DNA from: Cyrtodaria siliqua
Taxonomy: Eukaryota > Mollusca > Bivalvia > Adapedonta > Hiatellidae
Reading direction: 5' to 3'
DNA length: 64,000 bases
Assembly: GCA_037043455.1 (NCBI GenBank)
Contig: JAWPHD010011431.1
Location: 1 to 64,000 of the forward strand
In this document: positions 1 to 12,224 of the stretch, piece by piece
How positions within the stretch are numbered: the stretch's first letter is position 1
How the letters are laid out: every line of letters starts with the position of its first letter
The notes under the pieces: model-generated
The model's input: only the letters and a program-made list of their open reading frames with translations
What the model was told of the DNA's origin: nothing
Databases searched by the model: none
Program-made: the position numbers and the translations under genes

Positions 1-550
1 AGACATCCCTTGTACGAAAATGTTTGGTACAAACTTTGCACAACTGGTGTTTTCAGCTGTAGCACTAATATAACTACACTTGTAAAACATGCATATCCAT
101 CACTATTATTATTTTTCCAAAATAACTTTGTACGTTAATATAAACTTTGTGTTTTGGACTAAACGCCTCGCACTCTATAAAAAGCTATATACATGTATTT
201 ACATATTTATACAAGCTTTGTTACAAACAAGAGGTCTCGCTAACCCATTGGATATGGCCATGGCTTTGGAGCCACATGCTTCTGCCCCAATTGGTTCGCT
301 CCCGAGGCATGCATGATGGGAAACTTCATCATACATCTCAAATACTCTGCCCCGCATGGGTTCGCTCCTTTGCGGAGGCATGTCTGATGGCATCTCCATC
401 TGAATTTGCATTCCCAATATAACCTAATATGAGTGTTAACCCTATTTCATTCAGGGTTACAAATACAAATGGCATCTGTGACGTGCAAATTGTTGATACA
501 CTCAATTATTGTTCTACTCAATTGAAAATGTTATGTTTTACGCATAACAA
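1..550. other. AT-rich sequence without a gene, with a short duplicated segment
   Basis: No reading frame here shows a recognisable domain. A segment containing 'gccccaattggttcgctccc' near 285-305 recurs in diverged form about 65 bases later ('gccccgcatgggttcgctcc'), giving two imperfect copies of an about 65-bp unit between roughly 278 and 415. The short overlapping ORFs on both strands are unrelated to one another and read as chance frames. Confidence 0.6.
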
Positions 551-948
551 AACAGTTCATAGCATCACAGGGGTTAGGACATTTATTTATTCCAACATGC
601 ATCCTTTTATCCATTACAAAAAAAGCAAAAATATATTTAACTCTAGACACATGAAAATGTTCTAGTCCACTATCCCTATCAATTACAAAAAAATATTAAT
701 GTTTGAGTATACTTGTTTTCAACATGTCCGCAGTATGAGTATCTAATCTGGAACAGTTCATAGCATCACAGGGGTAAGGACATTTATTTATTCCAACATG
801 CATCCTTTTAACCATTACAAAAAAAGTAAAAATATATTTAACTCTAGACACTTGAAAATGTTCTAGTCCACTATCCCTATCAATTACAAAAAATATTAAT
901 GTTTGAGTATACTTGTTTTCAACATGTCCGCAGTGTGAGTATCAATCT
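551..948. repeat. Two-copy tandem duplication, 201-bp period
   Basis: The segment starting 'aacagttcatagcatcaca' at 551 starts again at 752 and runs with only a few differences to about 948. Both copies contain the same run of short words (for example 'tttatttattccaacatgca' and 'ctagtccactatccctatca'). The 201-bp period and very high identity indicate a recent local duplication. No coding content is apparent. Confidence 0.9.
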
Positions 949-3900
949 GAAAATAATGAAACTGGGCGAGTACATATATAAGGCAAACTTTCTTAACTCC
1001 CAACATATTCTTTATACTGCTCAAATGATTTTTGAAAATCGGTACATGTATATTTTGCTTTTTTTTTCACCCAAATCATAAAGCCTCGTATGTGTTTGGA
1101 CTTTTTTCTGACACAGTAGTGCACATGCGCAACACTTATAAAGCGCCAAACTGATACAAGAAAATGATCTTTCTACACTGTTTTCGTTTATAACCAAGTA
1201 CTTTGTGTATGAAAAGGTTAATTCTATGCAATTGTTAAGCAAGTCGCCAAAAAAATCACGGTTTGAGCATTCTTCTTAATTTCAAATACAATGAAAAACT
1301 TTGATATAATTATGTACATTGAATAGTGAAACATTTTGTGACATCATTGTATTTTTTGTTTAAGCTAAAAAGATTTTAGAAACGATTCTGGTTTTCAGCG
1401 AATGTTGATGAAAAGGCATTTCCATTCATCATATCCTTGGATACTGACACATCGTTGGTCATTGCTTTGTGGGAAACCGTTAGAAACTCTTAGCATTCGC
1501 AACATCCCGATAAATTCCACAGAATCATATTTCGAATGTATGTAGAAGGAATCCATACTGGCTATGTCATACAAATATGGCGGCGCCCTAGACCCCAGCA
1601 GATTCCCTCCAAAAACCGTTAAAAGTCAAACCCAAAATTATCATCAGTTTTACAATGTCATTTGGCCGATAGAACTATATATATTTTATTTACATGGAAT
1701 CGCTGATATAACCGTCATCTTTATTGTAGTAACAAACATGCAATGCAGATCTTACATTTTACACGTGTGGCTAACGGCCATACTGTTTAGCTTACAGCAA
1801 CAGTGAACTATTTTCTGTCCCGTTGACTTTCGGATAACACAATGTTAAGATTTTCTTCGAAACACATAGGTGTGATTCCAAATTTTGTCTCTTTTAGTTC
1901 ATACATACTTCATTATTAAAGCCCAGTAATTTGACTGTATCACAAAACATATGTGTTTTTTCTCCATTTCTGTTCCACATTTTGACACTGACCTCGCAAT
2001 TTGAGCATCTTATTCACTTCTAAGTTCTGATATTATCAAACATATGTAATGTACGTTTTATACGCCATTTTTTCACTTCAATTATATTTGTTGAAATACT
2101 TATTTGTGATTCTTTTTCAGTGATTTTTGATGAAGGACAATTCTTTTAATTTAATTAGCATCTTATCGATCTCTGATTTCGTGTTTCACATGAAGATGGG
2201 TTTAGAAGAAGGTTTCCTCACTTTAAAATGAATATAATATACTGTATTTTCAAGACAAAATAAAATACCTTCCATCATTTTTCTTAAAAGCATTTGAAGC
2301 AAACAAATAAGGGTGTAAATATTGAATGAACAAATATGTATTAGATAGTTAAAAAACATGTTTAAGAACTTTTTTATAGCAATAAATTTAATAATTTGAC
2401 TTAAGAGCAAAATCTTCGTAAGATGTTCCATAGAACAGGCCACTGTACCACGAATATATTACAGAAATCAACGATTTTATTCATTTTTTTCAACATTTTG
2501 CCCCAAAATCTCACAATGTGAACTTTCACATTAACTTACGATACAATGAAACATTTGTACATATAATTGAGCACCATTTTATCACTTCCATTAGATTGGT
2601 TTATGTTCAAACATCTTATTACAAAATGATTCCTGTTTTCAGCATCTTTTTTTATGAAAAACACATTTTTAGACCCAAAAATAAAGTATTTCAGATCGTC
2701 GTATTCAAAAGGACTTTTTTCTAGGACATCTATGTAACTTTCTCTGTGCAAAACAGTAAGAAACTAATTGTTTATAGCTCATTTAGTTGTTTTTTTAATT
2801 TATTGCCTAGTAACACCAAATGTATTACAGAAATCAGCGATTTTATTCATTTTTTCCAAGTTTTGCCCCAAAATCTCATATTATTAACCTCATATCCATC
2901 TATAAAACCTTGATTTAAATAGAGATGCATTTGGAAGAGCATTTCCGCACTATTAAATGATTCTTATTTGCTCAAATGATTTTTTATAAAATTATCCAGT
3001 TTCCGGAGATTTTCTCTTAAAAACGCAACTTTTACCCCAAAATTTAGCATTTCCCATCATCTTTATCTTGAGGAGTTTTTTTCTGAAACTCATTACATGT
3101 CAGTGATTCTAAAAATCCTAAAATACTTTCTGTTGGAATTTGTTTGACCTTGACTCTTAATTTCCACTATAATTACTGGCCTATGTGTGCTGCCTTTATT
3201 TAAGCTGGCTTTCATAGCCGAGTTCTAACCTGTACTTCCCACGTTTATTTGATAAGTTCGTACGTATATTTCCTTTCGTCTTTTATCCCTTATATTGCCA
3301 GTGTATGTTTTTCAAAAGTTTTGATTTCACATATAATTTGATGTCCATGCTTACTCAAACTCTGTTCTGGCAGTATTTTGGGATTAGGTCTTTTCATTCA
3401 AAGATATTAGGGTCTCCTTAACAGCACTTTTATAAACTACTTATAAGATGGCCAGAATACAATGTTTTCGAATTGAATAGGAACTGAGATCGTGATACTT
3501 ATTTCCAGTAATACTCCTCATCTCCATTCAACAGAAACAGAATGGCACGAAACCAAATGAAAATACAATTACAACTGGTAGTGATGCAAGTACGTTAGTT
3601 GGCGTTGCCAATTGGGATTGAGGCAGTGTTTGAATTATCTCATAAATGAACATTTTGATTCAATATTTAATTCGACTATCTGTCTATATCGGGCAAATTC
3701 GTTGGACCCGAGGGTGGTCGGATTCGGCAGGTACAACTGAATATGTTTTATTTAACATATCATCACAACTAATGCTCATTTATTCTCTTTATTATGTGTG
3801 GGACGTCAGTGCTATTGAATGCTTCTTGTTATGGTGACGATCCTTTTATACTACTTATACATTTCAAAATATTTGGTATACTTTTGTTTTATGACATTAA

Positions 3901-4017
3901 TATGCATCCTTAAGTCAATTTATTATACCAATGATATTAAACATTATTGAAATTGGCTTAGCAATTATTGTTTTATTAGATACAGTAAAACCGTTTGTCA
4001 ACAGGTTCTTGTTATTC
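949..4017. other. AT-rich intergenic sequence with diverged repeats, no gene
   Basis: About 3 kb in which I find no supported coding region. ORFs of 60-90 codons occur on both strands but have no motif and low-complexity, AT-driven composition. The part from about 1,250 to 3,130 contains recurring words (a 'cagcg/agtgatttt' core followed by A-rich and 'ccccaaaat' stretches), suggesting old tandem units too diverged to delimit. Confidence 0.5.
2458..2890. repeat. Diverged direct repeat, 366-bp spacing
   Basis: The stretch beginning 'attacagaaatcaacgattt' at 2,458 returns at 2,824 as 'attacagaaatcagcgattt'; both continue through 'tattcattttttcc/tcaa' into 'ttttgccccaaaatctca'. About 65 bases are shared before the copies diverge. 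This is the clearest pair within the diverged repeats of this stretch. Confidence 0.75.
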
Positions 4018-4290
4018 CGGCGGGGATTTCTTTATTTACACTTTCCTGTTTTAATGGGATGACAGTAGGGTAAGTGTGAAGTTTGGTGCACCCTAGAACC
4101 GGTTTAAACCCGCAGGGGCCTACTTTGTGACTAACCGTTCCAAGGCGGTAGCCCTATTGTCAACCCTTTTTGTGTTTGTGATGTCGTTTGCATTTATTAT
4201 TGCTTTTGCCTTCTTGTTTGTCTGTTTGCGTGTATGTTTCTGTGTTTTGTGGTTGACTGTCCTCCTTGAATGCTACTTTCCCTGTCCGAT
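4018..4290 (+). mobile_element. 5'-truncated Penelope-like retroelement, 3' tail only
   Basis: This segment is nearly identical to 24,216-24,488, the untranslated 3' end of the Penelope-like element described there. It shares 'ggggatttctttatttacac', 'ggtgcaccctagaaccggtt' and the terminal 'gctactttccctgtccgatc'. Nothing of the reverse transcriptase precedes it, so this looks like an insertion that lost its 5' part. The 179-codon ORF over it (4,127-4,666) is a by-product of noncoding tail plus neighbouring repeat, not a gene. Confidence 0.85.
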
Positions 4291-4297
4291 CTTTGTT

Positions 4298-5825
4298 ATA
4301 TTTCACCGAAGCAATAAATCTACATATCAGAGTAAACCCAAATCAAATATCCGTTCGATATACAAATGTGTCAGAATTGCTTTGACGCAGAACCCGGAGA
4401 TCACGGTTTCGAATCTTTCAGGCACCACTGGGGTTATTCGCTGTTTCTTTGGACAAAAAACGTCCCATATCCTCTTCGTCGTTGGGAATGTAGCGCGGAC
4501 GCTCGTTCTTCGAAGGCACTATCTACGATATGAAACCATATCACTTTATTACATAAGAGCGTGGCGAGGTTCCCGTATTCCTATGTATCCTTCTATTCTC
4601 TCTGGAGCTGCTCGATATAACATGTTATGTGTTGAGAAGACGTTAACCAACAATCAATTCAGTTGATCGGAATAACCCAATGTAGCTTCCTGCGTGCCAA
4701 GCTTCGAGTTACATAATGCAACTGTAGCACTTACTTTGTAATTACAAAGTTGTCTTAGTGTGTGACTAACATTGATGCCATCTTATATTCGTTGCAAATA
4801 TTACTTTATATTATCACACTGGACGATAAATGGCACCGTCTGCGATGTTAACGCTGATGCGATGCCATAGCAACGCACTGGTTAGAGGTAAAATGGCAGA
4901 TTTTGTTTCCATAGTACAGTAACATATATATTATTTCATTTCGTTTATGTCTCATTGTCATATTCCGCTGATACCAATGGTCTGATGGAATTGTTGTATA
5001 ACCTAATAACATAAAACATTTGACAGATGGAGGCGTAATACACCATTGCGTGTGTGCTTCCATGGTGTATAGTCAAATAGTGCCTAATTAAAAACGTTTC
5101 CCTGCCTTACTAGTGATACAAAAGGAACACTTTTTTGCTTTTGTCCTTATTACCTATACCTCATTCGAATGATGTATTGGGAACATTTATTAGTGTTTGT
5201 TTGAGATATTTAATAATAATTGACATAGACAATAAAGCGAAAGTATAGAAATGGGATAAATTTATCTGTGTAACGTGTCAAAATAGAATATGACGTCACT
5301 CAACAGATTGGCTTTTTCTTACATGATACATGACCCTTTGTTTTTATTGCATTTTTATATTGGAGGACGCTCGATCGTTTTTGATTGATATGTGTTTTAA
5401 CATTTTCTACGGAGAAAAACACGCATTCTTTATCTTTTGGTATACATGAGTCCTATATAAACCGAAGAAGGAAAATCAATGGTGCAATGACACATTGAGA
5501 TCTCTTCCGTAAAGCACACTTGTGTTACAGTTAATTGTTTCCTTATTCTGCTATGTATCTCTGTTATTTAATCAACCGTGGAGTGAATTTTGATAAAATA
5601 TGCAACTTCACTCATGAAACACTTACTTTCAACTTCAAGTTGTGTGGCCTGTGATCTGTTCTCCATCCGGCTGAGATGTTCATTACACCGCACAGGCTGG
5701 TATTGGACTGCATAGCTTCTGTTTTACTGGAATGACCCCAAAATATGTTTGTATTTCTCGGAGATATACACTAGGTATGTTCTCTTCCATGGATGTATGC
5801 AACTGTTCTGTCTTTGTTTCTGTCT
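4298..5825 (+). repeat. Left arm of about 1.5-kb inverted duplication
   Basis: The sequence from 'caccgaagcaataaatctac' at 4,298 to the 'cagaacagttgcat'-type stretch near 5,825 is found reverse-complemented between about 10,195 and 11,721. The match includes the SINE-like stretch at 4,375-4,668 and AT-rich unique-looking sequence, so it is a segmental duplication rather than a single repeat family. ORFs on both strands of one arm (for example 4,848-5,063 minus) reappear on the opposite strand of the other arm. Confidence 0.85.
4375..4668 (+). repeat. SINE-like body within the inverted duplication
   Basis: The stretch 'gaggttcccgtattcctatg' followed by 'ttctctctggagctgctcga' and a 'tgttgagaagacgttaacca' end is a diverged version of the body of the complete SINE at 49,209-49,534 (minus). 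Upstream, 'cacggtttcgaatctttcag' resembles a Pol III B box with degenerate surroundings. No target duplication was identified. Confidence 0.6.
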
Positions 5826-6760
5826 TGTAAAACGTAAGTAAAACGTGTTTGAGTTGCTTCGTTTACATCATTAGAGTATCGTCCCTTTGTATTATACCTG
5901 TATAAAGGTGTAACCATGGGAAGAATTATACAGCGTTCCCGTGGCCTAGTGGTTACGCCAAGAACTTGTAACCTAGCATATCATGGGTCGAAACCTCAAC
6001 GAGACAAATAAATCATAAAAGAGAAAAACATAGTGTATAGATCTGAGAAATACAAAGAGATTTTAGGGTCATTCCAGTCAAACAGAAGCTATGCAGTCAA
6101 ATAACAGCCTGTGCGATGTAACGAACATATCAGCTGGATGGAGAACAGATCACAGGCCACACAATTTAAAGTTGAAAGTAAGTGTTTCATGAATGAAGTC
6201 GGATATTTTATCAAAATGCACTGCACGTTTGATCAAATAACAGAAATACATAGCAGAATAAGGAAACAATTAACTGTAACACAAGTGTGCTTTACGGCAG
6301 AGGTCTCAATGTGTCATTGCACCATTGATTTTCCTTCTTCGTTTTATATAGGAGGAATACCAAGAGATAAAGAATGCGTATTTTCACCGTAGAAAATTTT
6401 AAAACGCATATCAATGAAAAACGATCGAACGTCCTCCAATATAAAAATGAAAAAAAAAGAGGGTCATGTATCATGTAAGAAAAAGCCAATCTGTTGAATG
6501 ACGTCACATTCTGTTTTGACACGTCATAGATGAATTTACCCAATTTATATACTTTCGCTTTATTGTCTAATATGTCAATTATTATTAAATATCTCAAACA
6601 AACACTAATAACTGTTGCCAATACATCATTCGGATGAGGTATAGGTAATAAGGACAAAAGCAATAAAAAGTGTTCATTAGTGCTTTTTATTGTACGAACT
6701 GTGAATATATACTGTGCTAAATGGAAATGAGACGTAACGAACGGTGGGCCCTGTCCCAAT
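5140..6760. repeat. Inner inverted repeat pair (5,140-5,735 / 6,060-6,760)
   Basis: The sequence around 5,640-5,720 ('gatctgttctccatccggct') recurs reverse-complemented around 6,130-6,170 ('ctggatggagaacagatcac'), and the match extends outward for about 600 bases on each side through 'acgatcgaacgtcctccaat' type words. A third, plus-oriented copy is at 10,315-10,930. The 5,736-6,059 loop holds a tRNA-like head. Confidence 0.8.
5933..6010 (+). repeat. tRNA-like SINE head (Pol III A and B boxes)
   Basis: 'gtggcctagtggttacgcca' matches a tRNA A box and 'gggtcgaaacc' (about 5,985) a B box, at tRNA-like spacing. Two relatives at 11,862 and 14,512 share the same upstream (about 100 bases) and downstream ('aaataaatcataaagag') sequence. 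The absence of pairable acceptor-stem ends argues against a functional tRNA gene; a SINE head or old tRNA pseudogene carried along in the segmental duplications is the better reading. Confidence 0.65.
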
Positions 6761-8913
6761 TGGAGTAAACTGATTTTGAGACTTTTTTTAAAGTGTTTTT
6801 TTTAAGTTTTGACTACTTAATATTGAAAAAGTGGACACATTCATATAAGGCGGTGTGTCCACATGTTAAAAAAATATCCAAAAATGATTTTATTGACATG
6901 TTAAACCGTTTTTAGACCAAGACGTATTTGACCATTTTCCGAAATTGACCCTTTATAAAAAAATAATATGTTCAACATCGATCGATCATTCTGGAAAAAG
7001 TCGGTGATTCTGGACGAGACGAAACATAAAATATGTAACACTAATACAAGTGTAGTGTTACTGCGTCAATAAAATTACCTTCAAGGATCGTTTTATGTTC
7101 GAAATATGCAATTTATGTTGACAACTGCACTTTTTCTTATTTTTCTGACGCAGCCATCTTAGCAGACAACATCGAGGTAAAATCCGTTGTAAACCAGTCA
7201 GAATTATGCAACAATCGTTTTAATTGGTCAATTTAAACTAATAAGCGCGCGATAACATTCTGGTTTACGAACCATAAACTCGATGAATGAACTTTACCGC
7301 TTCAGCAAGGGACGCAGTCAACAATTTTATGTGAATGAAATTAAATGCCTTTACAATTGTGTCATCACAAGGACATAGGCCTAGTTCGTAGAAATATTCA
7401 TGGCACTTTTACTACTGTGGTGCAGTGTTCGGATATTTCCTTATAACTACAAAAAGAGCTATATTTCCGTATAAAATAGTTTTCATTCCTTCAGATACTG
7501 CAACCTTGATAGAATTACCGTTAAATTGAGATAATTTATGTTCTTTTTTCATTCCCTTCAGAACATGCAACATTGACATAATAGCTGTAAATGGATACAT
7601 ATTTTTTTATTCTCTTCAGAACTTGCAGCATTCAACAAAAAGAGTATATTTTCGTTATTCATTCCCTTCAGTTTTTTGTTGAAACGTCTGTGTTAATTTA
7701 AGGGTTTGATGTTATTCATTCCCTACAAACTGTTGTCGAAACGTCTGTGCGAATTTAAGGGTTTCATGTTATTCATTCCCTCCAATTTGTTGGGATAAAT
7801 TCCTTTTCATTCCCTTCATGTTTTGTAACAGTGAAACTGACCAGATTTTAAAAACGGCCAAGACACCGCAATTCATCATCACCTTACGTGTCCACATTTC
7901 CAAAACAGGCAAGAGTGCCTATTTCAACAACTTGATCTGTGTCCACATTTCCGAAACAGGCAAAAATGCCTATTTCAACAACATGATCTGTGTCCACATT
8001 TCCAAAAACTTGATATTTTACCCCCAAAAAGTAATCCAAGCCCCTTTTCCTATGTATTATTTAGGAAAAACATACTTTTTTAAAATGTGGACACGCCGCC
8101 TTATAGAGCCGTGTCCACATTTGCAAAAATTCACTTTTGTCAATAAAACATACTTTTTTTCAAATGTGGACACACTGCCTTATAGAGCCGTGTCCACATT
8201 TTAAAAAAGGATGTTTTTCCTAAGAAAAGTGTCTTTTTTAAAATGTGGACACGCCTCTATAAGGCGGCGTGTCCACATTTTGAAAAAGTATGTTTTTCCT
8301 AAGAAAAGTGTCTTTTTTAAAATGTGGACACGCCGCCTTATAGAGCCGTGTCCACATTTTAAAAGTTTAATAATGTGACACATGGAAGGTATATTCCGGG
8401 GAAAGGGTCTCCTTTGGGGACAAATACATAGAAAAAGGGGCTTGGATTACTTTTTGGGGGTAAAATATCAAGTTTTTGGAAATGTGGACACAGATCGTCT
8501 TTGTGATTTACGCATTTTTCGCATTTTTTGAAAAATGGACACGTTCAATGTTTCAAGTTCTGAAGGGAATGAAAAATAATATTTTTCAATTAACAACATA
8601 TTTAGTAGAATGCCGGCATGTTCTGAAGGGAATACAAATTAATATTCTCCATTTACAGCTATTTAGTCAATGTGGCAAGTTCTCAAGGGAATATAATATA
8701 ATTTTTTGATATTTGTTTAACATGCCTTATATAAACGTGTCCATGCGGTCCTTTTCATTCATTTGGTTCATTAAGACGTGCTCGACCTCTAGTCCAATGA
8801 AAAACGTCGTTATATAATGGTAGCCGCGAAAATAGACTGGTTTAAAACCCATTACTAAGAGCAAAATAAGTGGAAAAATCAGTTTACTCAAATTGGGACA
8901 GGGCCGAACGGTG
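6739..8913. mobile_element. Non-autonomous DNA transposon, 2,159 bp, with 8-bp target duplication
   Basis: The element proper is 6,747-8,905. It begins 'ggccctgtcccaattggagt' and ends with the near-perfect inverted copy 'actcaaattgggacagggcc', a terminal inverted repeat of about 26 bp. It is flanked on both sides by 'gaacggtg' (6,739-6,746 and 8,906-8,913), and an unoccupied paralogue with a single 'gaacggtg' sits at 12,668-12,675 in matching flanks. An 8-bp target duplication fits hAT, P or Merlin-type transposases; I cannot choose among them from the termini. No transposase is encoded. The interior is itself largely palindromic, so it may be a foldback-like derivative. Confidence 0.92.
7400..8700. 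repeat. Palindromic interior of the 2.16-kb transposon
   Basis: The interior folds back on itself. Words such as 'ttcattcccttcagaac' on the left (about 7,480-7,810) recur as 'gttctgaagggaat' on the right (about 8,555-8,690). Inside, about 7,995-8,063 pairs with about 8,427-8,493 (for example 'gtaatccaagcccc' with 'ggggcttggattac'). The core has repeated 'aaatgtggacacgccgcctt' and its complement 'gtgtccacatttt'. The ORFs read from this part consist of translated repeats. Confidence 0.8.
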
Positions 8914-10120
8914 TAAAGGATTTGAATTAATTCGCTTATTTGACAAAGATACATAGATCTACTTCGAAATGAGGTATGTCAACTTTGTGTCAAACAAGCT
9001 TCTTTACCATGTGTTATATATACAGTAGGGATATCACATTTATTTTTATTTTCATTTTTTTTTTAAATATTTGCGACTCAAGTGCCAGCGATTTTCTGTT
9101 ATTCTCATAAGCAGAATATCTGTCAGAATATAAGAATATTTCATTGGTATCCGGAAAAGATCAGGAATTTCAAAACGAGGTATAATTTTCTGAACAGTTA
9201 TAATGTGGATTGTAATATATGAACTGAATAGCTATGATTGATTCTTTTTCTTGCATATGATAGACATTTTGTGCGTTGGGAGCGCCAAGTACTAACGTTG
9301 TGCGTGTTGTTTTTCCACAGTGACGTCATGCAACTGTTGACATTATTGACGTCATTGTTGATACGCGTGACATTTATTGTCCCCGTTGTGAAAAATTAGA
9401 CTTTCCATCACTCATATAATGCGGATAACCTTATAACTCATGCTTGTGTTGTCCTTGGCATAAAACCCCCACTGATTCAGTTGTTCAACAATCCATGTCA
9501 TTCATTCACGGTTTACGTATTTTGAAATAAACCCGTGTCAAAGATGCATGTCTACCTATCCTCTGTGTTCATGCTCTCCGACAACATAATCCTGGACAGT
9601 AAAATACTTAATATTCATTACAACAGACTTAATACTTTAAAAACAGGTTAAATTTTAACTGTGAAATGAAAATCAATCTTGAGAAAAACACATGCAAATT
9701 ACACAAACTTTGGATTTTTTTCAATGGAACTATTTAATCATTCTACGACCCGGAAGCACTTTCTCACCGCTCGGACACCAATAGCGTTATTTCGCATAAA
9801 TAATATAACTTTGTAATTATTATTTTTGATCCACGTGACAGGAATTGAAAATACCGTGATTTAATACAGTCTTTGCATATTCCTGAGTGTTTTGAGTCTA
9901 GGTCAGACAATCTGATAATAAGCAAAGTTATGTAATACATTCCAAAACGAACGGGAAAGTTAAATTTAGCAGAAATAGATTATCAGTAAGGAGGAATTTC
10001 GGAAACAGCGCCGTGATATGGGAATATGTGGATACATCAAACAAAGCACACGTGCTATAATTAGATTAGTGTATATATGTACGAGCATACATAGAGGTCA
10101 ATTTGTAATGTATTTAATTT
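8906..10120. repeat. Segmental duplication block B, copy 1
   Basis: The sequence after the transposon ('gtgtaaaggatttg...') is duplicated, with small indels, at about 12,668-13,600 and in part at 13,820-14,165. Shared landmarks are 'atgaggtatgtcaactttgt', 'agccagcgattttctgttat', 'tgacgtcatgcaactgttga' and 'gatccacgtgacagg'. No gene is seen. The block includes several TGACGTCA (CRE-like) words near 9,320-9,352; their role, if any, is unknown. Confidence 0.8.
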
Positions 10121-10194
10121 GAATATAGTTAAAGTGCGAACAGGTTATACTTCTGTTTTTAGCCAGTACATGCAATGCATACCATTTAAACATC

Positions 10195-11721
10195 TTGTAT
10201 TTAAAAGACAGAAACAAAGACAGAACAGTTGCATACATCCATGGAAGAGAACATACCTAGTGTATATCTCCGAGAAATACAAACATATTTTGGGGTCATT
10301 CCTTAAGTAAGAAGCTATGCAGTCCAATACCAGCCTGTGCGGTGTAATGAACATCTCAGCCGGATGGAGAACAGATCACAGGCCACACAACTTGAAGTTG
10401 AAAGTAAGTGTTTCATGAGTGAAGTTGCATATTTTGTCAAAATTCACTCCACGGTTGATTAAATAACAGAGATACATAGCAGAATAAGGAAACAATTAAC
10501 TGTAACACAAGTGTGCTTTACGGAAGAGATCTCAATGTGTCATTGCACCAGTGATTTTCCTTCTTCGGTTTATATAGGACTCATGTATACCAAAAGATAA
10601 AAAATGAGTGTTTTTCTCCGTAGAAAATGTTAAAACACATATCAATCAAAAACGATCGAGCGTCCTCCAATATAAAAATGCAATAAAAACAAAGGGTCAT
10701 GTATCATGTAAGAAAAAGCCAATCTGTTGAATGACGTCATATTCTATTTTGACACGTTACACAGATAAATTTACCCCATTTCTATACTTTCGCTTTATTG
10801 TCTATGTCAATTATTATTAAATATCTCAAACAAACACTAATAAATGTTCCCAATACATCATTCGAATGAGGTATAGGTAATAAGGACAAAAGCAAAAAAG
10901 TGTTCCTTTTGTATCACTAGTAAGGCAGGGAAACGTTTTTAATTAGGCACTATTTGACTATACACCATGGAAGCACAAACGCAATGGTGTAATTACGCCT
11001 CCATCTGTCAAATGTTTTATGTTATTAGGTTATACAACAATTCCATCAGACCATTGGTATCAGCGGAATATAACAATGAGACATAAACGAAATGAAATAA
11101 TATATATGTTACTGTACTATGGAAACAAATCTGCGATTTTACCTCTAACCAGTGTATGGCATCGCATCAGCGTAAAACATCGCAGACGGTGTCATTTATC
11201 GTCCAGTGTGATAATATAAAGGAATATTTGCAACGAATATAAGATGGCATCAATGTTAGTCACACACTAAGACAACTTTGTAATTACAAAGTGAGTGCTA
11301 CAGTTTCATTATGTAACTCGAAGCTTGGCACGCAGGAAGCTACATTGGGTTATTCCGATCAACTGAATTGATTGTTGGTTAACGTCTTCTCAACACATAA
11401 CATGTTATATCGAGCAGCTCCAGAGAGAATAGAAGGATGCACAGGAATACGGGAACCTCGCCACGCTCTTATGTAATAAAGTGATATGGTTTCATATCGT
11501 AGATATTGCCTTCGAAGAACGAGCGTCCGCGCTACGTTCCCAACGACGAAGAGGCTATGGGACGTTTTTTTATAAAGAAACAGCGAATAACCCCAGTGGT
11601 GCCTGAAAGATTCGAAACCGTGATCTCCGGGTTCTGCGTCAAAGCAATTCTGACACATTTGTATATCGAACGGATACTTGAATTGGGTTTACTCTGATAT
11701 GTAGATTTATTGCTTCGGTGC
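10195..11721 (-). repeat. Right arm of the about 1.5-kb inverted duplication
   Basis: Reverse complement of 4,298-5,825. The match runs from 'agacagaaacaaagacagaa' (about 10,207) to 'gtagatttattgcttcggtg' (about 11,720). A SINE-like stretch at 11,345-11,650 is inverted relative to that at 4,375-4,668, as expected from duplication of the whole segment. Confidence 0.85.
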
Positions 11722-11861
11722 CCAACATCTTGGCGGTATGCAATATTTAAATATAGTGAAACGTCAGTAAAACGTTTTTGAGTTGCTTCCCTTACATCAT
11801 TAGAGTATCGTCCCTTTGTATTATACCTGTATAAAGGTGTTGACATGGGAAGAATTAGAAG

Positions 11862-11945
11862 GCGTTCCCGTGGCCCAGTGATTACGGCAACAACTTGTAA
11901 CCTAGCACATCATGGGTTCAAAAGCGCAACGAGGCAAATAAATCA
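11862..11945 (+). repeat. tRNA-like SINE head, block A copy 1
   Basis: Same family as 5,933: 'gttcccgtggcccagtgatt' spans a degenerate A box and 'catgggttcaaaag' a degenerate B box. It is embedded in block A. Confidence 0.6.
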
Positions 11946-12224
11946 TAAAGAGAAAAACATTATTTATTTTGTATAAATTGTTTTCTTTATAACTGAACAA
12001 CACATGTAATAGTTAGATATAATAGGAAGTTATGTGTAATTGTTGTATATACACGTGAAATGCTTATTGTTTCTGTTTGTCAAAATCCATGCAGCTGGAT
12101 GAGTTCAATATTGTCAATTCGAATATTACTAATATAAATGTAATGAGTGATAAAATATTTTTATATAAGGCATCAATTAGCTACTAAATATGCCATGGTA
12201 AGGTTAATTTTTTGGTATTATTTT

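Noticed and set aside
4127..4666. 179-codon ORF with hydrophobic N-terminus as a membrane protein gene
   Set aside because: Its first part is the untranslated tail of a Penelope-like element (also at 24,216-24,488), and its second part is a SINE-like stretch.
5933..6010. Functional tRNA gene
   Set aside because: Pol III boxes are present but the acceptor ends do not pair, and the segment recurs within larger duplications.
7818..8383. ORFs with repeated HISKTGK- and KMWTRRLIE-type peptides
   Set aside because: They translate the repeated and palindromic interior of the 2.16-kb transposon.
9320..9352. CRE-like TGACGTCA cluster as a regulatory region
   Set aside because: No gene is near, and the sequence is part of a duplicated noncoding block.
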